Positions 8,076-16,594 of a stretch of 41,020 bases of DNA are shown here, in pieces (position 1 is the first letter of the stretch; each line of letters starts with the position of its first letter). The stretch comes from Terriglobia bacterium (GTDB lineage Bacteria; Acidobacteriota; Terriglobia; Bryobacterales; Bryobacteraceae): NCBI GenBank assembly GCA_021325175.1, contig JAJPHS010000129.1, positions 1 through 41,020 on the forward strand, given 5' to 3'. Position numbers and translations under genes: made by a program. The notes below the pieces were generated by a model. The model was not told the DNA's origin. It made no database searches and saw nothing but the letters and a program-made list of their open reading frames with translations.

Positions 8076-8112
8076 TAAGACAAACAGGCCGTCCGCAAAA
8101 CCGGAAAACTCC

Positions 8113-9351
8113 GTGATCAGCTATCCCGACTCCGTGCGCTTCCTTTACGCGCTCGGCAATGAAATTAAAACGGCGAAGCTTGGCTTGGATCGGATTCGTG
8201 CCGTTCTTGACGCGCTGGAGAATCCGCAGCGTGCCTTCCGGGTCGTGCATGTCGCCGGGACAAACGGCAAGGGATCGACCTGCGCGATGATCGAAGCCGG
8301 GCTGCGCGCGGCCGGAATTCGGACCGGACTTTTTACCTCACCGCATCTGATCGAGCCAACCGAACGCATCCAGATCGACGGCGCGCCCGTTTCCACCGGC
8401 CAGTTCCAGCGTGCTTTCAATGTTGTCCACGAAACGGCGTGCCGGCTGAATCTCGACTGCCATCCGACGTACTTCGAGACGGTCACCGCGATGGGCTTCT
8501 GGCTGTTTCGCGAGCTGGGGGTGGAAACGGCGGTTGTTGAAGTGGGGCTCGGCGGCAGGTTGGATGCGACCAATGTGGTCGATCCGGCGCTGGCCGTGAT
8601 TACGCCGATCGATTTCGATCACGAAGCTTACCTCGGCCACACGCTGGAGGCGATCGCGGGAGAAAAGGCGGGGATTTTGAAGCGCGGCGCGCCGGCGATT
8701 TTTGCGCGCCAGCGTCCGGAGGCCGCGGCAGTGCTGGAGCGGCGCGCGGGCGAATTGGGAATCGCGGTGAAGCGCGCCGAAGAATTCGTGGTGCGCGATC
8801 TTCAGATCGATGCGCGCGGTTCCAGCTTTTCGGGGATTCGCGTTCCGCTCGCGGGCGAGCATCAGGTCGAAAATGCGATTCTTGCGGCGTTGGCCCTGGA
8901 GTCGCTGGAAGTACCGGCGGCGGGCATCGCGGAAACACGCTGGCCCGGCCGGTTGGAGCACGTCTCGCCGAATCCCGACATCATTCTCGATGGCGCGCAT
9001 AATCCCGCCGGCGCTCGCGCTTTGGCGCAATACCTCCAGCGTTTTTATCGGGATCGCAAGCTGTGGCTGATTTTCGGAGCGATGCGCGATAAAGCGGTGG
9101 AGGAGATCGCCGGAATTTTATTTCCATTGGCGGGCGAGCTGATTTTTACCGCGCCGCGCTATTCGCGCGCGCTGCGCCCGGAAGCTCTTCGCGAGATCGC
9201 CGGACGCGGGCAGCCCGCCGATTCCATCGAAGAAGCGCTGCGGCTGGCCGCCGCCGGGCCCGACGATGGGATTGTCATTACCGGATCACTATTCTTAATC
9301 GGTGAAGCGCGAGCTTACCTCGCCGGCCGCAAGCAACCCGCCGTTTACTGA
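8113..9351 (+). CDS. folC: Bifunctional folylpolyglutamate synthase / dihydrofolate synthase
   Basis: 412 residues, usual FolC length, Mur-ligase superfamily. The ATP P-loop is GTNGKGST at residues 49-56. Then come GLFTSPHLIEPTERIQIDG (folate loop region), VVEVGLGGRLDATNV, and ITPIDFDHEAYLGHTLEAIAGEKAGI, which holds the Mg/Lys region of the central domain. The C-terminal domain has DGAHNPAGARAL. The enzyme adds glutamate to dihydropteroate and to folates, keeping them in the cell. Starts at GTG 8113, 37 bases after the upstream gene. Its stop is only 3 bases from the stop of the convergent malate synthase gene. Confidence 0.95.
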   Translation: MISYPDSVRFLYALGNEIKTAKLGLDRIRAVLDALENPQRAFRVVHVAGTNGKGSTCAMIEAGLRAAGIRTGLFTSPHLIEPTERIQIDGAPVSTGQFQRAFNVVHETACRLNLDCHPTYFETVTAMGFWLFRELGVETAVVEVGLGGRLDATNVVDPALAVITPIDFDHEAYLGHTLEAIAGEKAGILKRGAPAIFARQRPEAAAVLERRAGELGIAVKRAEEFVVRDLQIDARGSSFSGIRVPLAGEHQVENAILAALALESLEVPAAGIAETRWPGRLEHVSPNPDIILDGAHNPAGARALAQYLQRFYRDRKLWLIFGAMRDKAVEEIAGILFPLAGELIFTAPRYSRALRPEALREIAGRGQPADSIEEALRLAAAGPDDGIVITGSLFLIGEARAYLAGRKQPAVY

Positions 9352-9354
9352 TCT

Positions 9355-10908
9355 TTAATCGATGCAATCGTAGGCGACGAGTGTCAGAAACTCCGGGAAA
9401 TCCGCGCTGGTCATCATTTGCGTCAAGATCCCGCGCGCCCGCGCGCTGCCGGGTTGCGCGGCCACAGCCTGGCGAACGAAATCCGCCGTGACCTTGCGGC
9501 CACCGTTCATCTTCGCGCCGTGCTTCACCCATTGCCAGACCTGCGCGCGGCAGATCTCGGCGGTGGCGGCATCCTCCATCAGATTGTAGATCGGCACGCA
9601 GCCGATGCCCTTGAGCCAGGCGTCCAGATACTGCACGCCGACGTCGATATTCCACTTGAGGCCGTCTTCGGTGATGTCGCCATCGGGAACCGTCAACAGA
9701 TCCTTGGCCGTGACGCGAACCTCTTCCCGTTTGCGCGAAATCTGGTTCGGAGCTTTCATGTGCGCATCAAAAATCTCTTTCGCGACCGGAACCAGGCCCG
9801 GATGCGCCACCCAGGTGCCGTCGTGTCCGGCGCGCACCTCGCGCAGTTTGTCCTGGCGAACTTTTTCGAGGGCCTGCTCATTCGCCGCCCGATCGTTTTT
9901 AATCGGCACCTGCGCCGCCATCCCACCCATGGCGTGAATGCCGCGGCGATGGCAGGTCTGAATCAGCAGATCGACATACGATTTGAGGAAGTGCCGGTCC
10001 ATGGTGACCTGCGCGCGATTGGGCAGCACAAAATCAGGAAAATTGCGGAATTTCTTGATGAAGCTGAAAATATAATCCCAGCGGCCGCAGTTCAAACCGG
10101 CGGAATGATCGCGCAGCTCGTATAAAATTTCGTCCATCTCAAACGCCGCCAGGATGGTTTCGATCAGCACGGTGGCGCGAATCGTTCCGCGAGGGATGCC
10201 CAAGGCATCCTGCGCCGCGTTGAAAACGTCGTTCCAAAGGCGAGCTTCGAGATGGCTCTCCATTTTCGGCAAATAAAAATACGGACCGCTGCCGCGGCTC
10301 ATCAACTCCCTCGCGTTGTGGAAGAAATACAGGCCGAAATCGAAAATCGAGCCGGAAACCGGCCGCCCGCCTTGCCGCACGTGCTTTTCGTTGAGATGCC
10401 ATCCGCGCGGGCGCACCAGCAGCGTCGCGGTTTGTTCATTCAGCCGGTACTGCTTCCCCTCCGGGCTTTGAAACTCGATCGTCCGGCGGATCGCATCGCG
10501 GAGATTGATCTGGCCGTCGATATTGTTGCTCCAGGTCGGCGAGTTGGCGTCCTCGAAATCGGCCATGAAAACATTCGCGCCGGAATTCAGCGCGTTGATC
10601 ACCATCTTGCGATCGACCGGTCCGGTGATTTCGACGCGGCGGTCCTGCAAATCCTTCGGAATTGGCGCGACGCTCCACTCTTTTTCGCGGATCGACGCGG
10701 TGGCGGAGAGAAAATCGGGAAAGCGGCCGGCATCGATTTCGTGCTGGCGGACGCGGCGACGCTCCAGCAGCTCCTGGCGGCGAGGCTCGAATTCCGCGCA
10801 CAGCTTCGCGACGAAATTCAGCGCGTCCCTGGAAAGAATTTCGCTTTGCGCGCCGCTCAGCGCGGCGGTAAGTTCAAGAGCCGGGGCGGACTGCGCGTAT
10901 GGCGACAT
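9355..10908 (-). CDS. aceB: Malate synthase A
   Basis: 517 residues, malate synthase A size class. Visible family blocks: [34 protein letters not shown] (with the conserved Arg), [35 protein letters not shown], and the C-terminal [11 protein letters not shown] region with the catalytic Asp. Reaction: glyoxylate + acetyl-CoA + H2O gives malate + CoA. It is the last gene of a four-gene minus-strand operon; its ATG lies one base after the stop of the OxlT-like carrier, with GGGAG just upstream. No isocitrate lyase gene is in the window, so the local context links this copy to glyoxylate made from oxalate rather than to the classic glyoxylate shunt. That link is inference; the enzyme identity is secure. 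Confidence 0.95.
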   Translation of the reverse strand: MSPYAQSAPALELTAALSGAQSEILSRDALNFVAKLCAEFEPRRQELLERRRVRQHEIDAGRFPDFLSATASIREKEWSVAPIPKDLQDRRVEITGPVDRKMVINALNSGANVFMADFEDANSPTWSNNIDGQINLRDAIRRTIEFQSPEGKQYRLNEQTATLLVRPRGWHLNEKHVRQGGRPVSGSIFDFGLYFFHNARELMSRGSGPYFYLPKMESHLEARLWNDVFNAAQDALGIPRGTIRATVLIETILAAFEMDEILYELRDHSAGLNCGRWDYIFSFIKKFRNFPDFVLPNRAQVTMDRHFLKSYVDLLIQTCHRRGIHAMGGMAAQVPIKNDRAANEQALEKVRQDKLREVRAGHDGTWVAHPGLVPVAKEIFDAHMKAPNQISRKREEVRVTAKDLLTVPDGDITEDGLKWNIDVGVQYLDAWLKGIGCVPIYNLMEDAATAEICRAQVWQWVKHGAKMNGGRKVTADFVRQAVAAQPGSARARGILTQMMTSADFPEFLTLVAYDCID

Positions 10909-10909
10909 A

Positions 10910-12145
10910 TTAGCTCCCGATGGCCTTAGCGGATGAGGGAACCGCCGCCGGGGCCGCTTCTTTCACCGGCAACGGCATACGTCGCAGGATCACGGCAAGA
11001 ACCGAGGAGATCAACGCCAGCACCGCGCAGGCGTAAAAGCCGTAATCCCACGATCCGGTTTTTTCAAACAGCTTCGCCGCCAGGCCGCCGCCCATGATCG
11101 AAGCCACGCCCTTGGCGGCATAAATGAAAGCGTAATTCGAGCTGGCGTTTTTCGCGCCAAAAAAATCCGCCGACGCCGAGGGCATCAGCGAATAAACTTC
11201 GCCCCAGGTGAAGAACACCAGCGCGATGGTGACGATGAACAGCAGCGGCGAGGCGTGGCCGATGGTCGCGACGCTGAGCAGAACGCCGGCGTGCAGCAAA
11301 AAGGCAATGATCATCGTCCGCTCCCGGCCGATCGAGTCCGACACCCAGCCCCAGAATAAGCGCCCGCCGCCGTTGGTCAGCGGATTGAGCGTCGCCACCA
11401 GCGTCAGCACCGCGCTGAATTTCAGCGTCCGCGCCATGGGACCAACCTGCGCCGTCACCATCAGTCCGCCGATTCCCATCATCAGCGCCATCGCGAATAG
11501 CATCCAGAAGTGCGGCGTCCCCAGCATCTCCAGGGAGTTGAAGTTTTCGGTGTGCGCGCGCACCGTGGAACGGGAGGCCGGAAGCGCGGCGGCGCGCGGC
11601 GGGTTTTGCAAAAATTGCGCCGCGACGATAATCAGCAGGCCCTGCACAATGCCGGTGTCCAAAAACGCGGCGCGATAATCCTGTTTGTGCAGAATGTTGG
11701 CGATGACCGGCACGAACAGCGCCGAGCCGGAGCCGAAACCGGCGGCGATCAGCCCGGCGGCCAGCCCGCGGCGGTCCGGGAACCATTTCAATCCGATGCC
11801 GGTGCAGCCGCAGTACACCAGCGCGGCGCCAAAACCGGCGATGGAATAAAAAACATAAAGCTGTTCGAGCGTGGCGGCCCGCCCCAGCCAAGCCCAGCCG
11901 GCGCCGCACAGCAGTCCCGCGAAGGAAAGAAACACGCGCGGGCCGACGCGATCGATCAGCCACCCCGAGCAAGGCATCATCCACGTTTCGAACGCGATAA
12001 ACAGCGTGAATCCCCATTGGATATCGGACAGCTTCCAATGCGTGGCCGCGCGCAGCGGTTCGACAAACAGGGTCCACCCATATTGCAGATTCGCGATCAT
12101 GATCATGGCCACGACCGCGAAGGCGAGCCTCCACCAGCGATTCAC
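10910..12145 (-). CDS. MFS carrier of the oxalate/formate antiporter (OxlT) family
   Basis: 411 residues, about 12 membrane spans. The loop after span 2 is [10 protein letters not shown], an MFS motif. OxlT of Oxalobacter formigenes uses two buried basic residues, Arg272 and Lys355, to bind oxalate. Here Arg262 ([13 protein letters not shown]) and Lys345 ([14 protein letters not shown]) lie in matching contexts with exactly the same 83-residue spacing. Starts at GTG 12145, three bases after the panE-like stop. Neighbours encode an oxalyl-CoA synthetase-like ligase, a possible oxalyl-CoA reductase and malate synthase, which favours oxalate as substrate. The OFA family also moves other monocarboxylates and dicarboxylates, so uptake versus exchange is open. 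No frc or oxc gene is nearby, so oxalate:formate exchange is not implied. Confidence 0.85.
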   Translation of the reverse strand: MNRWWRLAFAVVAMIMIANLQYGWTLFVEPLRAATHWKLSDIQWGFTLFIAFETWMMPCSGWLIDRVGPRVFLSFAGLLCGAGWAWLGRAATLEQLYVFYSIAGFGAALVYCGCTGIGLKWFPDRRGLAAGLIAAGFGSGSALFVPVIANILHKQDYRAAFLDTGIVQGLLIIVAAQFLQNPPRAAALPASRSTVRAHTENFNSLEMLGTPHFWMLFAMALMMGIGGLMVTAQVGPMARTLKFSAVLTLVATLNPLTNGGGRLFWGWVSDSIGRERTMIIAFLLHAGVLLSVATIGHASPLLFIVTIALVFFTWGEVYSLMPSASADFFGAKNASSNYAFIYAAKGVASIMGGGLAAKLFEKTGSWDYGFYACAVLALISSVLAVILRRMPLPVKEAAPAAVPSSAKAIGS

Positions 12146-12148
12146 TTT

Positions 12149-13105
12149 TTAGCCTGCCTTTCTTGAGATTTGATCCAGCAAACGTGTGGACGCGTACACG
12201 GTTCTTGTATACGGCATGGGGACCTCCATCCGTTCGCCGAGCTCCAACACCGCGCCGGCGATGGCTTCGATCTCCATCGGGCGCCCGGCCTCAAGGTCCT
12301 GAAGCATGGACGTCTTATGCGCGCCTACTTTTTCCGCGCCGGCGATCCGCTGCTCGATCGAAACCGGCAGCTCCAGGCCTAATTTCGCAGCGAGGGCTTC
12401 CACTTCGCTCATGATTCCCCGAATCACGAGATTCACTTCCGGATCGCGAATCATTTCAACCAGCGTGGCCCGCGTCAGCGCGCTCAGCGGATTGAAGGCG
12501 ACGTTGCCCATAATCTTGACCCAGATTTCGTGGCGGATTCGCGCCGTGACCGGCGCGCGCAAGCCGGATTTGATCAGCGCCTCGGCGACGCGGCGGGCGC
12601 GGTCCGTGCGCGAGCCATCCGGTTCCCCCAGCGAGATGCGATTGCCTTCGTTATGCCGGATCACGCCGGGTTCGACGAGGTCGGTCGAAAAATAGACGAT
12701 CGATGCCAGCACGTTTTGGCGCGGGATGGATGCCGCAATCACCCCGCCCGGGTCGACTCGCTCCAGATGCATCTCCGGAAAATACCACCAGGGTACGCCG
12801 TTCTGCGTGCCGACCACAATCGTATCCGGCCGAATCAGTGGCTTTAGCCGCGGCGCCAGAGCGGTTAATCCGTGAGCTTTCACGCCGAGGAGAATCACGT
12901 CCTGCTCGCCCGCGTCGTCGAGATCGCCGATGACCCGCGGATGAACCACGAAATCGCCATCCACGCTCAGAACGCGGAGACCGCGCTCCCGCATCGCCTC
13001 CAGGTGCGCGCCGCGGGCGAAAAGCGTTACGTCAGCCCCGGCCAGCGCCATTCGCGCGCCGATGTATCCGCCAATTGCGCCCGCGCCTGCGATCAAAAAT
13101 CGCAT
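12149..13105 (-). CDS. PanE/ApbA-family reductase, candidate oxalyl-CoA reductase (PanE2-like)
   Basis: 318 residues, ketopantoate-reductase fold. GAGAIG (7-12) is the NADPH-binding turn. QNGVPWWYF holds Asn102 (E. coli PanE Asn98); WVKIMGNVAFNPLSAL holds Lys197, Asn201 and Asn205, in register with the catalytic Lys176, Asn180 and Asn184; Ser266 and Glu278 match Ser244 and Glu256. One ligand differs: the position of Asn241 is His263. A PanE paralogue, PanE2, is the oxalyl-CoA reductase of Methylobacterium oxalate assimilation, giving glyoxylate. This gene lies 37 bases downstream of an oxalyl-CoA synthetase-like gene and upstream of an OxlT-like carrier and malate synthase, and has no pantothenate genes near it. 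Family is certain; the oxalyl-CoA reductase role is inferred from context. A GAGG precedes the ATG. Confidence 0.85.
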   Translation of the reverse strand: MRFLIAGAGAIGGYIGARMALAGADVTLFARGAHLEAMRERGLRVLSVDGDFVVHPRVIGDLDDAGEQDVILLGVKAHGLTALAPRLKPLIRPDTIVVGTQNGVPWWYFPEMHLERVDPGGVIAASIPRQNVLASIVYFSTDLVEPGVIRHNEGNRISLGEPDGSRTDRARRVAEALIKSGLRAPVTARIRHEIWVKIMGNVAFNPLSALTRATLVEMIRDPEVNLVIRGIMSEVEALAAKLGLELPVSIEQRIAGAEKVGAHKTSMLQDLEAGRPMEIEAIAGAVLELGERMEVPMPYTRTVYASTRLLDQISRKAG

Positions 13106-13142
13106 GCTTGCGACCTCGCCGGCTCAGGGATGCGGCTTCCGC

Positions 13143-14636
13143 TCATCCTTCCGCTCCCGCGAGGGCTTTGGCGACCGCGCCGCGCTGGATTTTCCCCGTC
13201 GCGGTGCGGGGAATCGTTTCGACGATATAAAGTTTCTTCGGTCGTTTGAAATCGGCGAGGCGCTCCTTGCAATAAGCCAGGATCGCGGCTTCCGGATGCG
13301 GCTCCCGCAGCACCACCGCCGCGGCCACTTCTTCTCCCCAGGTCGCGTGCGGAACGCCAAAGGCGACCGCTTCGGCGACGGCGGGATGGGTCAGCAGCAC
13401 TTCGTCGATTTCCCGCGGCGCGATCTTTTCGCCACCGCGGTTGATCAGCTCCTTGATGCGGCCGGTGAGCGTCAGATAACCTTCGCCATCGAGGAATCCC
13501 TGGTCGCCGGTGCGGAACCAGCCGTTGGTGAAAGATTTGGCGTTGGCTTCGGGATTGTTCTCGTAGCCATCGACGACGTTGGGACCCTGGATGACCACTT
13601 CGCCGCGCTCGCCCGCGGCAAGATGATTGCCCTGCGCATCCATGATGCTGATTTTGACGCCGGTCCCCGGACCCACCGATCCGGGCTTGCGCGCCCCCGG
13701 CGGCCGCGGATTCGAGCACATCTGATGCGAGGCTTCCGTCATTCCATACGCTTCAAGCACCGGCGCGCCGAACACCGCCTCCATTTTCGCCATCATCTCC
13801 GGCGGCAGCGCCGCGCTGCAGGAACGGATGAAGCGCAATCCCTCGCATCCGGCGGGACGCTCCTCGCCGGCGCGCGAAAGCAGCAGCGAATGAATCGTCG
13901 GCACGGCCGAATACCACGTCACGCGGCAATCGCGGACGGTTCGCCAGAACGAAAGCGGATTGAACTTCGACGGCACAACCACCGTTCCACCGGAGGTGAG
14001 TGTCGAAATCGTGGATGCGACCAGCCCGTGGACGTGAAACAGCGGCATCGCGCACAGAGCAACATCGTCCGGCGCAAGCGAGTAGTGATGCACAATGTTC
14101 CGCGCCGAAGCAGCCAGGTTGCGATGGCGGATGGGAACGCGCTTGGGCCGTCCCGTGCTGCCGCTGGTGTGCAGGATCAGCGCCACGCCGTCGTCGGAAG
14201 GAGCGGGTGATTTTCGGCCGTTGCCCGCCCCCGCGATTCGCACAAAACCGGTCTCATCCATTTCGAGCGAGTAGACCGGAATCTTCCCGCCGGCCGCTTT
14301 GCGAGCCTCCGCCGCGCCGTCGGGAGGGCACAGCAGAATCTTGGCGGACGTATCCTCTAAATAAAATTTGAATTCGTCCTCACGATAGTTGGGATTGAGC
14401 GGCGCGGCCGTGCCGGCAATGGATGCAGCGAGAAAGCTCACGATCGCGGGCAGCCCGTTCGGCAAAACCGTGGCGACCCGATCGCCAGGGCCGATGCCCA
14501 GCGAGGCGAGCGAGTCGGCCAGGGAAAAGACCTGGTCGCGAAATTTCGAATACGTGATTTCGAGTCCGGAATCGGGCAGGATGATCGCCGTTCGATCGCC
14601 CGGCGCGGCGCTGATAAGATCGGCTAGGTTTGCCAT
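13143..14636 (-). CDS. Acyl-CoA synthetase of the oxalate--CoA ligase (AAE3/Pcs60) type
   Basis: 497 residues, ANL adenylating superfamily. ATP motif HTSGSTGRPK at 156-165; AYGMTEASHQMCSNP near 297-310; GWFRTGD and GRIKELINRGGEKIAP in the hinge; catalytic Lys in PRTATGKIQR near the end. Long stretches recall plant AAE3 and yeast Pcs60, the oxalyl-CoA synthetases: PLFHVHGL, TWYSAVPTIH, LRFIRSCSAALPP, FGAPVLEAYGMTEASH, GPNVVDGYENNPEAN. Reaction: oxalate + ATP + CoA gives oxalyl-CoA + AMP + PPi. First gene of the operon. Start chosen at ATG 14636; an in-frame TTG two codons earlier (14642) lies 7 bases after a CATAAT and could serve a leaderless transcript. The AAE3-like assignment is from remembered family sequence, not an alignment. 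Confidence 0.85.
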   Translation of the reverse strand: MANLADLISAAPGDRTAIILPDSGLEITYSKFRDQVFSLADSLASLGIGPGDRVATVLPNGLPAIVSFLAASIAGTAAPLNPNYREDEFKFYLEDTSAKILLCPPDGAAEARKAAGGKIPVYSLEMDETGFVRIAGAGNGRKSPAPSDDGVALILHTSGSTGRPKRVPIRHRNLAASARNIVHHYSLAPDDVALCAMPLFHVHGLVASTISTLTSGGTVVVPSKFNPLSFWRTVRDCRVTWYSAVPTIHSLLLSRAGEERPAGCEGLRFIRSCSAALPPEMMAKMEAVFGAPVLEAYGMTEASHQMCSNPRPPGARKPGSVGPGTGVKISIMDAQGNHLAAGERGEVVIQGPNVVDGYENNPEANAKSFTNGWFRTGDQGFLDGEGYLTLTGRIKELINRGGEKIAPREIDEVLLTHPAVAEAVAFGVPHATWGEEVAAAVVLREPHPEAAILAYCKERLADFKRPKKLYIVETIPRTATGKIQRGAVAKALAGAEG

Positions 14637-14649
14637 GTCCAAACCTATT

Positions 14650-14655
14650 ATTATG
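14650..14655 (-). promoter_or_regulatory. Possible -10 element for the oxalate operon
   Basis: On the minus strand CATAAT lies 13 bases before ATG 14636 (7 before TTG 14642), in an AT-rich patch of an otherwise GC-rich gap between tadC and the ligase gene. No good -35 is visible at 16-18 bases. Upstream, an 8-base direct repeat CGCCGCCA (14693-14700 and 14711-14718, plus strand) could be an activator site or chance. Confidence 0.3.
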
Positions 14656-14724
14656 CGCCCGGACGTAGACTGGTCGCAGGAAGGCTGCTGCGCGCCGCCA
14701 AAGCGTTAATCGCCGCCAGACGAG

Positions 14725-15639
14725 CTATTGGCCGAGCAGATTCCGCATCTGTTCCATGATCAAAATCGCGGCCGGGCCGAGCGTCACCAGGACGATCGAA
14801 GGAAAAATTAAAAAGAACACCGGAAATACCAGCTTTACGCCCACTTTTCGCCCGCGCTCCTGCGCCATCTGCCGGAAGCGGATGCGCAAATAGCGCGCAT
14901 GCGTTTTCAGCGCGGGACCCAGGCTGGTGCCGAAGCGGTCCGTATCGATCAGCAGATTCGCGAATTTGCGCAGCTCCATATCGCGGCTGCGCTCAACGAA
15001 GTTGCGCAAGGCGTCGGCGCGGCTGGTGTTGGCTTTGAGTTCAAGCTGAAGTTGCGTGAACTCCGCCGCCAGATCCGGAAAGGAGACGCGCAATCCTCGG
15101 CTGGTATCGAGAATCGCTGCATCCAGGCCCTGTCCGGCTTCGATGGCCAGCACCATCAGGTCGAGCGCGGCTGGAAGCCCGCGCCGCAGCCGCTCCACGC
15201 GGCGCTTCGCCAGCCGCTCCAGCACGCGGTCCGGCACCATGTAGCCGAAACCCGCGCCGCAGGCAAACGGCAGAAGCGTGCCCGCCAGGCTGTCCTGAAA
15301 TTGCAGCGCAAGCCATACGCCGGCCACGCCGATCATCAGCGCGGTTGCGCACTTGATGCCGATGAAGATCGAAACCGCCGACGTCCAGCGATAGCCGGCG
15401 GCGATCAGATCCCGGCGGATTTTCACGGTCCCGGAGGCGTTGCCCGGCATCGCTTCCCCGATCAGGCGGAAGATGCCGGCCACCGCGGCTTGAGGTCCCG
15501 CCATTTCGCGCCGCTCCAGCGTGATCGGCGCGGGAATTTCCGGACCCTCCAGGCTCGACGGCCGCAGCACGAAGACGTATCCGGCGACGCTGACCGCCGC
15601 CATTATAAACACGAAAAATGCGACCAGCAGTTCGATCAT
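14725..15639 (-). CDS. tadC: Tad pilus / type II secretion inner-membrane protein TadC
   Basis: 304 residues. The T2SSF-type domain is visible: LRRGLPAALDLMVLAIEAGQGL, then GLRVSFPDLAAEFTQLQLEL, FVERSRDMELRKFANLLIDTDRFGTSL, and a C-terminal pair of spans (VKLVFPVFFLIFPSIVLVTLG). An N-terminal span and two central spans complete the usual TadC topology. TadB and TadC form the inner-membrane platform for Flp/Tad pilus assembly. The start was set at 15639, where the ATG overlaps the tadB stop (ATGA); an in-frame extension to 15765 would be out-of-frame reading of tadB. The last gene of the cpaB-tadB-tadC run; 88 bases then lead to the ligase gene at 14636. Confidence 0.9.
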   Translation of the reverse strand: MIELLVAFFVFIMAAVSVAGYVFVLRPSSLEGPEIPAPITLERREMAGPQAAVAGIFRLIGEAMPGNASGTVKIRRDLIAAGYRWTSAVSIFIGIKCATALMIGVAGVWLALQFQDSLAGTLLPFACGAGFGYMVPDRVLERLAKRRVERLRRGLPAALDLMVLAIEAGQGLDAAILDTSRGLRVSFPDLAAEFTQLQLELKANTSRADALRNFVERSRDMELRKFANLLIDTDRFGTSLGPALKTHARYLRIRFRQMAQERGRKVGVKLVFPVFFLIFPSIVLVTLGPAAILIMEQMRNLLGQ

Positions 15640-16592
15640 ACTTTGATGTCCACGATCTTGCGGATCACGAAATGCGCCAGCACCAGGCAGGCGATCGCCG
15701 CCGTGATCAGCGTTTTTCCGTAGGGATGATGGAACAGGATCTGCATGTATCCGGGGCTGACCCACAGCATCATTGCGGAGATCAAAATCGGCAGCACGCT
15801 GAGAATCACGCCCGTCAGTTTTCCGTGCGCGGCAAGCGAGCGCACCTCGCCTTGCAGCGCGAGCGCCTCCCGCATGTTCTCGGCCAGCCCGGTCAATACT
15901 TCACTCAGTTTCCCGCCGGTGCGCGCGTGCAGTTGCACCGCCGCGATGAACAGATTCACCTCCAGCAGCGGAACGCGCGCGGCGAGATTTTCGAGCGCTC
16001 GCGGCCATCCCATGCCGAGATTCGCCTCCGCCGACGTTTTTCGAATTTCCACCGACACCGGCGGCAGCGTTTCCGAGGCGATCATCTCCATTCCCGCCGA
16101 TAACGGATAGCCCGCCCGCAGCGCGCGCGCCAGCGAATCGAGCACGTCCGGAAAATTCTCGCGAAACTTCGCGAATCGCTTGTTCCGCTTGCGCAAAATG
16201 TATCCATAGGGCGCCCACGCCGCCAGCACTCCGCCCAGAATCGCCCCCCAGATCACAACCAGCTTCAGCAGGATCAGCGTCGCCACGGTTCCCAATAGCA
16301 GCATCGCCAGCGTGACGCGCCCCACCGACCAGTCGAGCTCGGCTTGCGCGATGCGCGCCCCCAGAATGTCGATAAAGTCGAATCGCGCCAGCAGGCTGTC
16401 CCAGAAATTCAGCGTGCTCAGCCGCTCCGTCCGGAACAGCCCCGAATCTTCCTGTTCGGCCTCCTGATCGCGCCGCGCCGCGTCGCTTTCCTCGGCGGTT
16501 TTCTTCAGAAAACCCATCCACGCCACGGTGACCGTAATCGAGGCGAGCAGAAAGATCACGACGAAAAACGCCAGGATCGAAAGAAGCAGCAT
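15636..16592 (-). CDS. tadB: Tad pilus inner-membrane protein TadB
   Basis: 318 residues. N-terminal span (LLLSILAFFVVIFLLASITVTVAW, about 2-25), a charged cytoplasmic stretch, two central spans, then the T2SSF domain: FPDVLDSLARALRAGYPLSAGME, LGMGWPRALENLAARVPLLEVNLFIAAVQLHARTGGKLSEVL, and a terminal pair of spans. These are typical TadB features, including the ARTGG-L-EVL stretch. It starts 2 bases after the cpaB stop and overlaps tadC by 4 bases. The motor ATPase (TadA/CpaF), secretin (CpaC) and pilin genes that normally surround it are not in this window. Confidence 0.9.
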   Translation of the reverse strand: MLLLSILAFFVVIFLLASITVTVAWMGFLKKTAEESDAARRDQEAEQEDSGLFRTERLSTLNFWDSLLARFDFIDILGARIAQAELDWSVGRVTLAMLLLGTVATLILLKLVVIWGAILGGVLAAWAPYGYILRKRNKRFAKFRENFPDVLDSLARALRAGYPLSAGMEMIASETLPPVSVEIRKTSAEANLGMGWPRALENLAARVPLLEVNLFIAAVQLHARTGGKLSEVLTGLAENMREALALQGEVRSLAAHGKLTGVILSVLPILISAMMLWVSPGYMQILFHHPYGKTLITAAIACLVLAHFVIRKIVDIKV

Positions 16593-16594
16593 GT

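Noticed and set aside
12149..13105. Plain reading as a pantothenate-pathway ketopantoate reductase (panE)
   Set aside because: No panB, panC or panD is nearby, and it sits in an operon with oxalyl-CoA synthetase-like, OxlT-like and malate synthase genes. Not excluded biochemically, but context argues against it.
13062..14210. 382-residue plus-strand open frame across the ligase and reductase genes
   Set aside because: It spans two well-supported minus-strand genes and has no domain signal.
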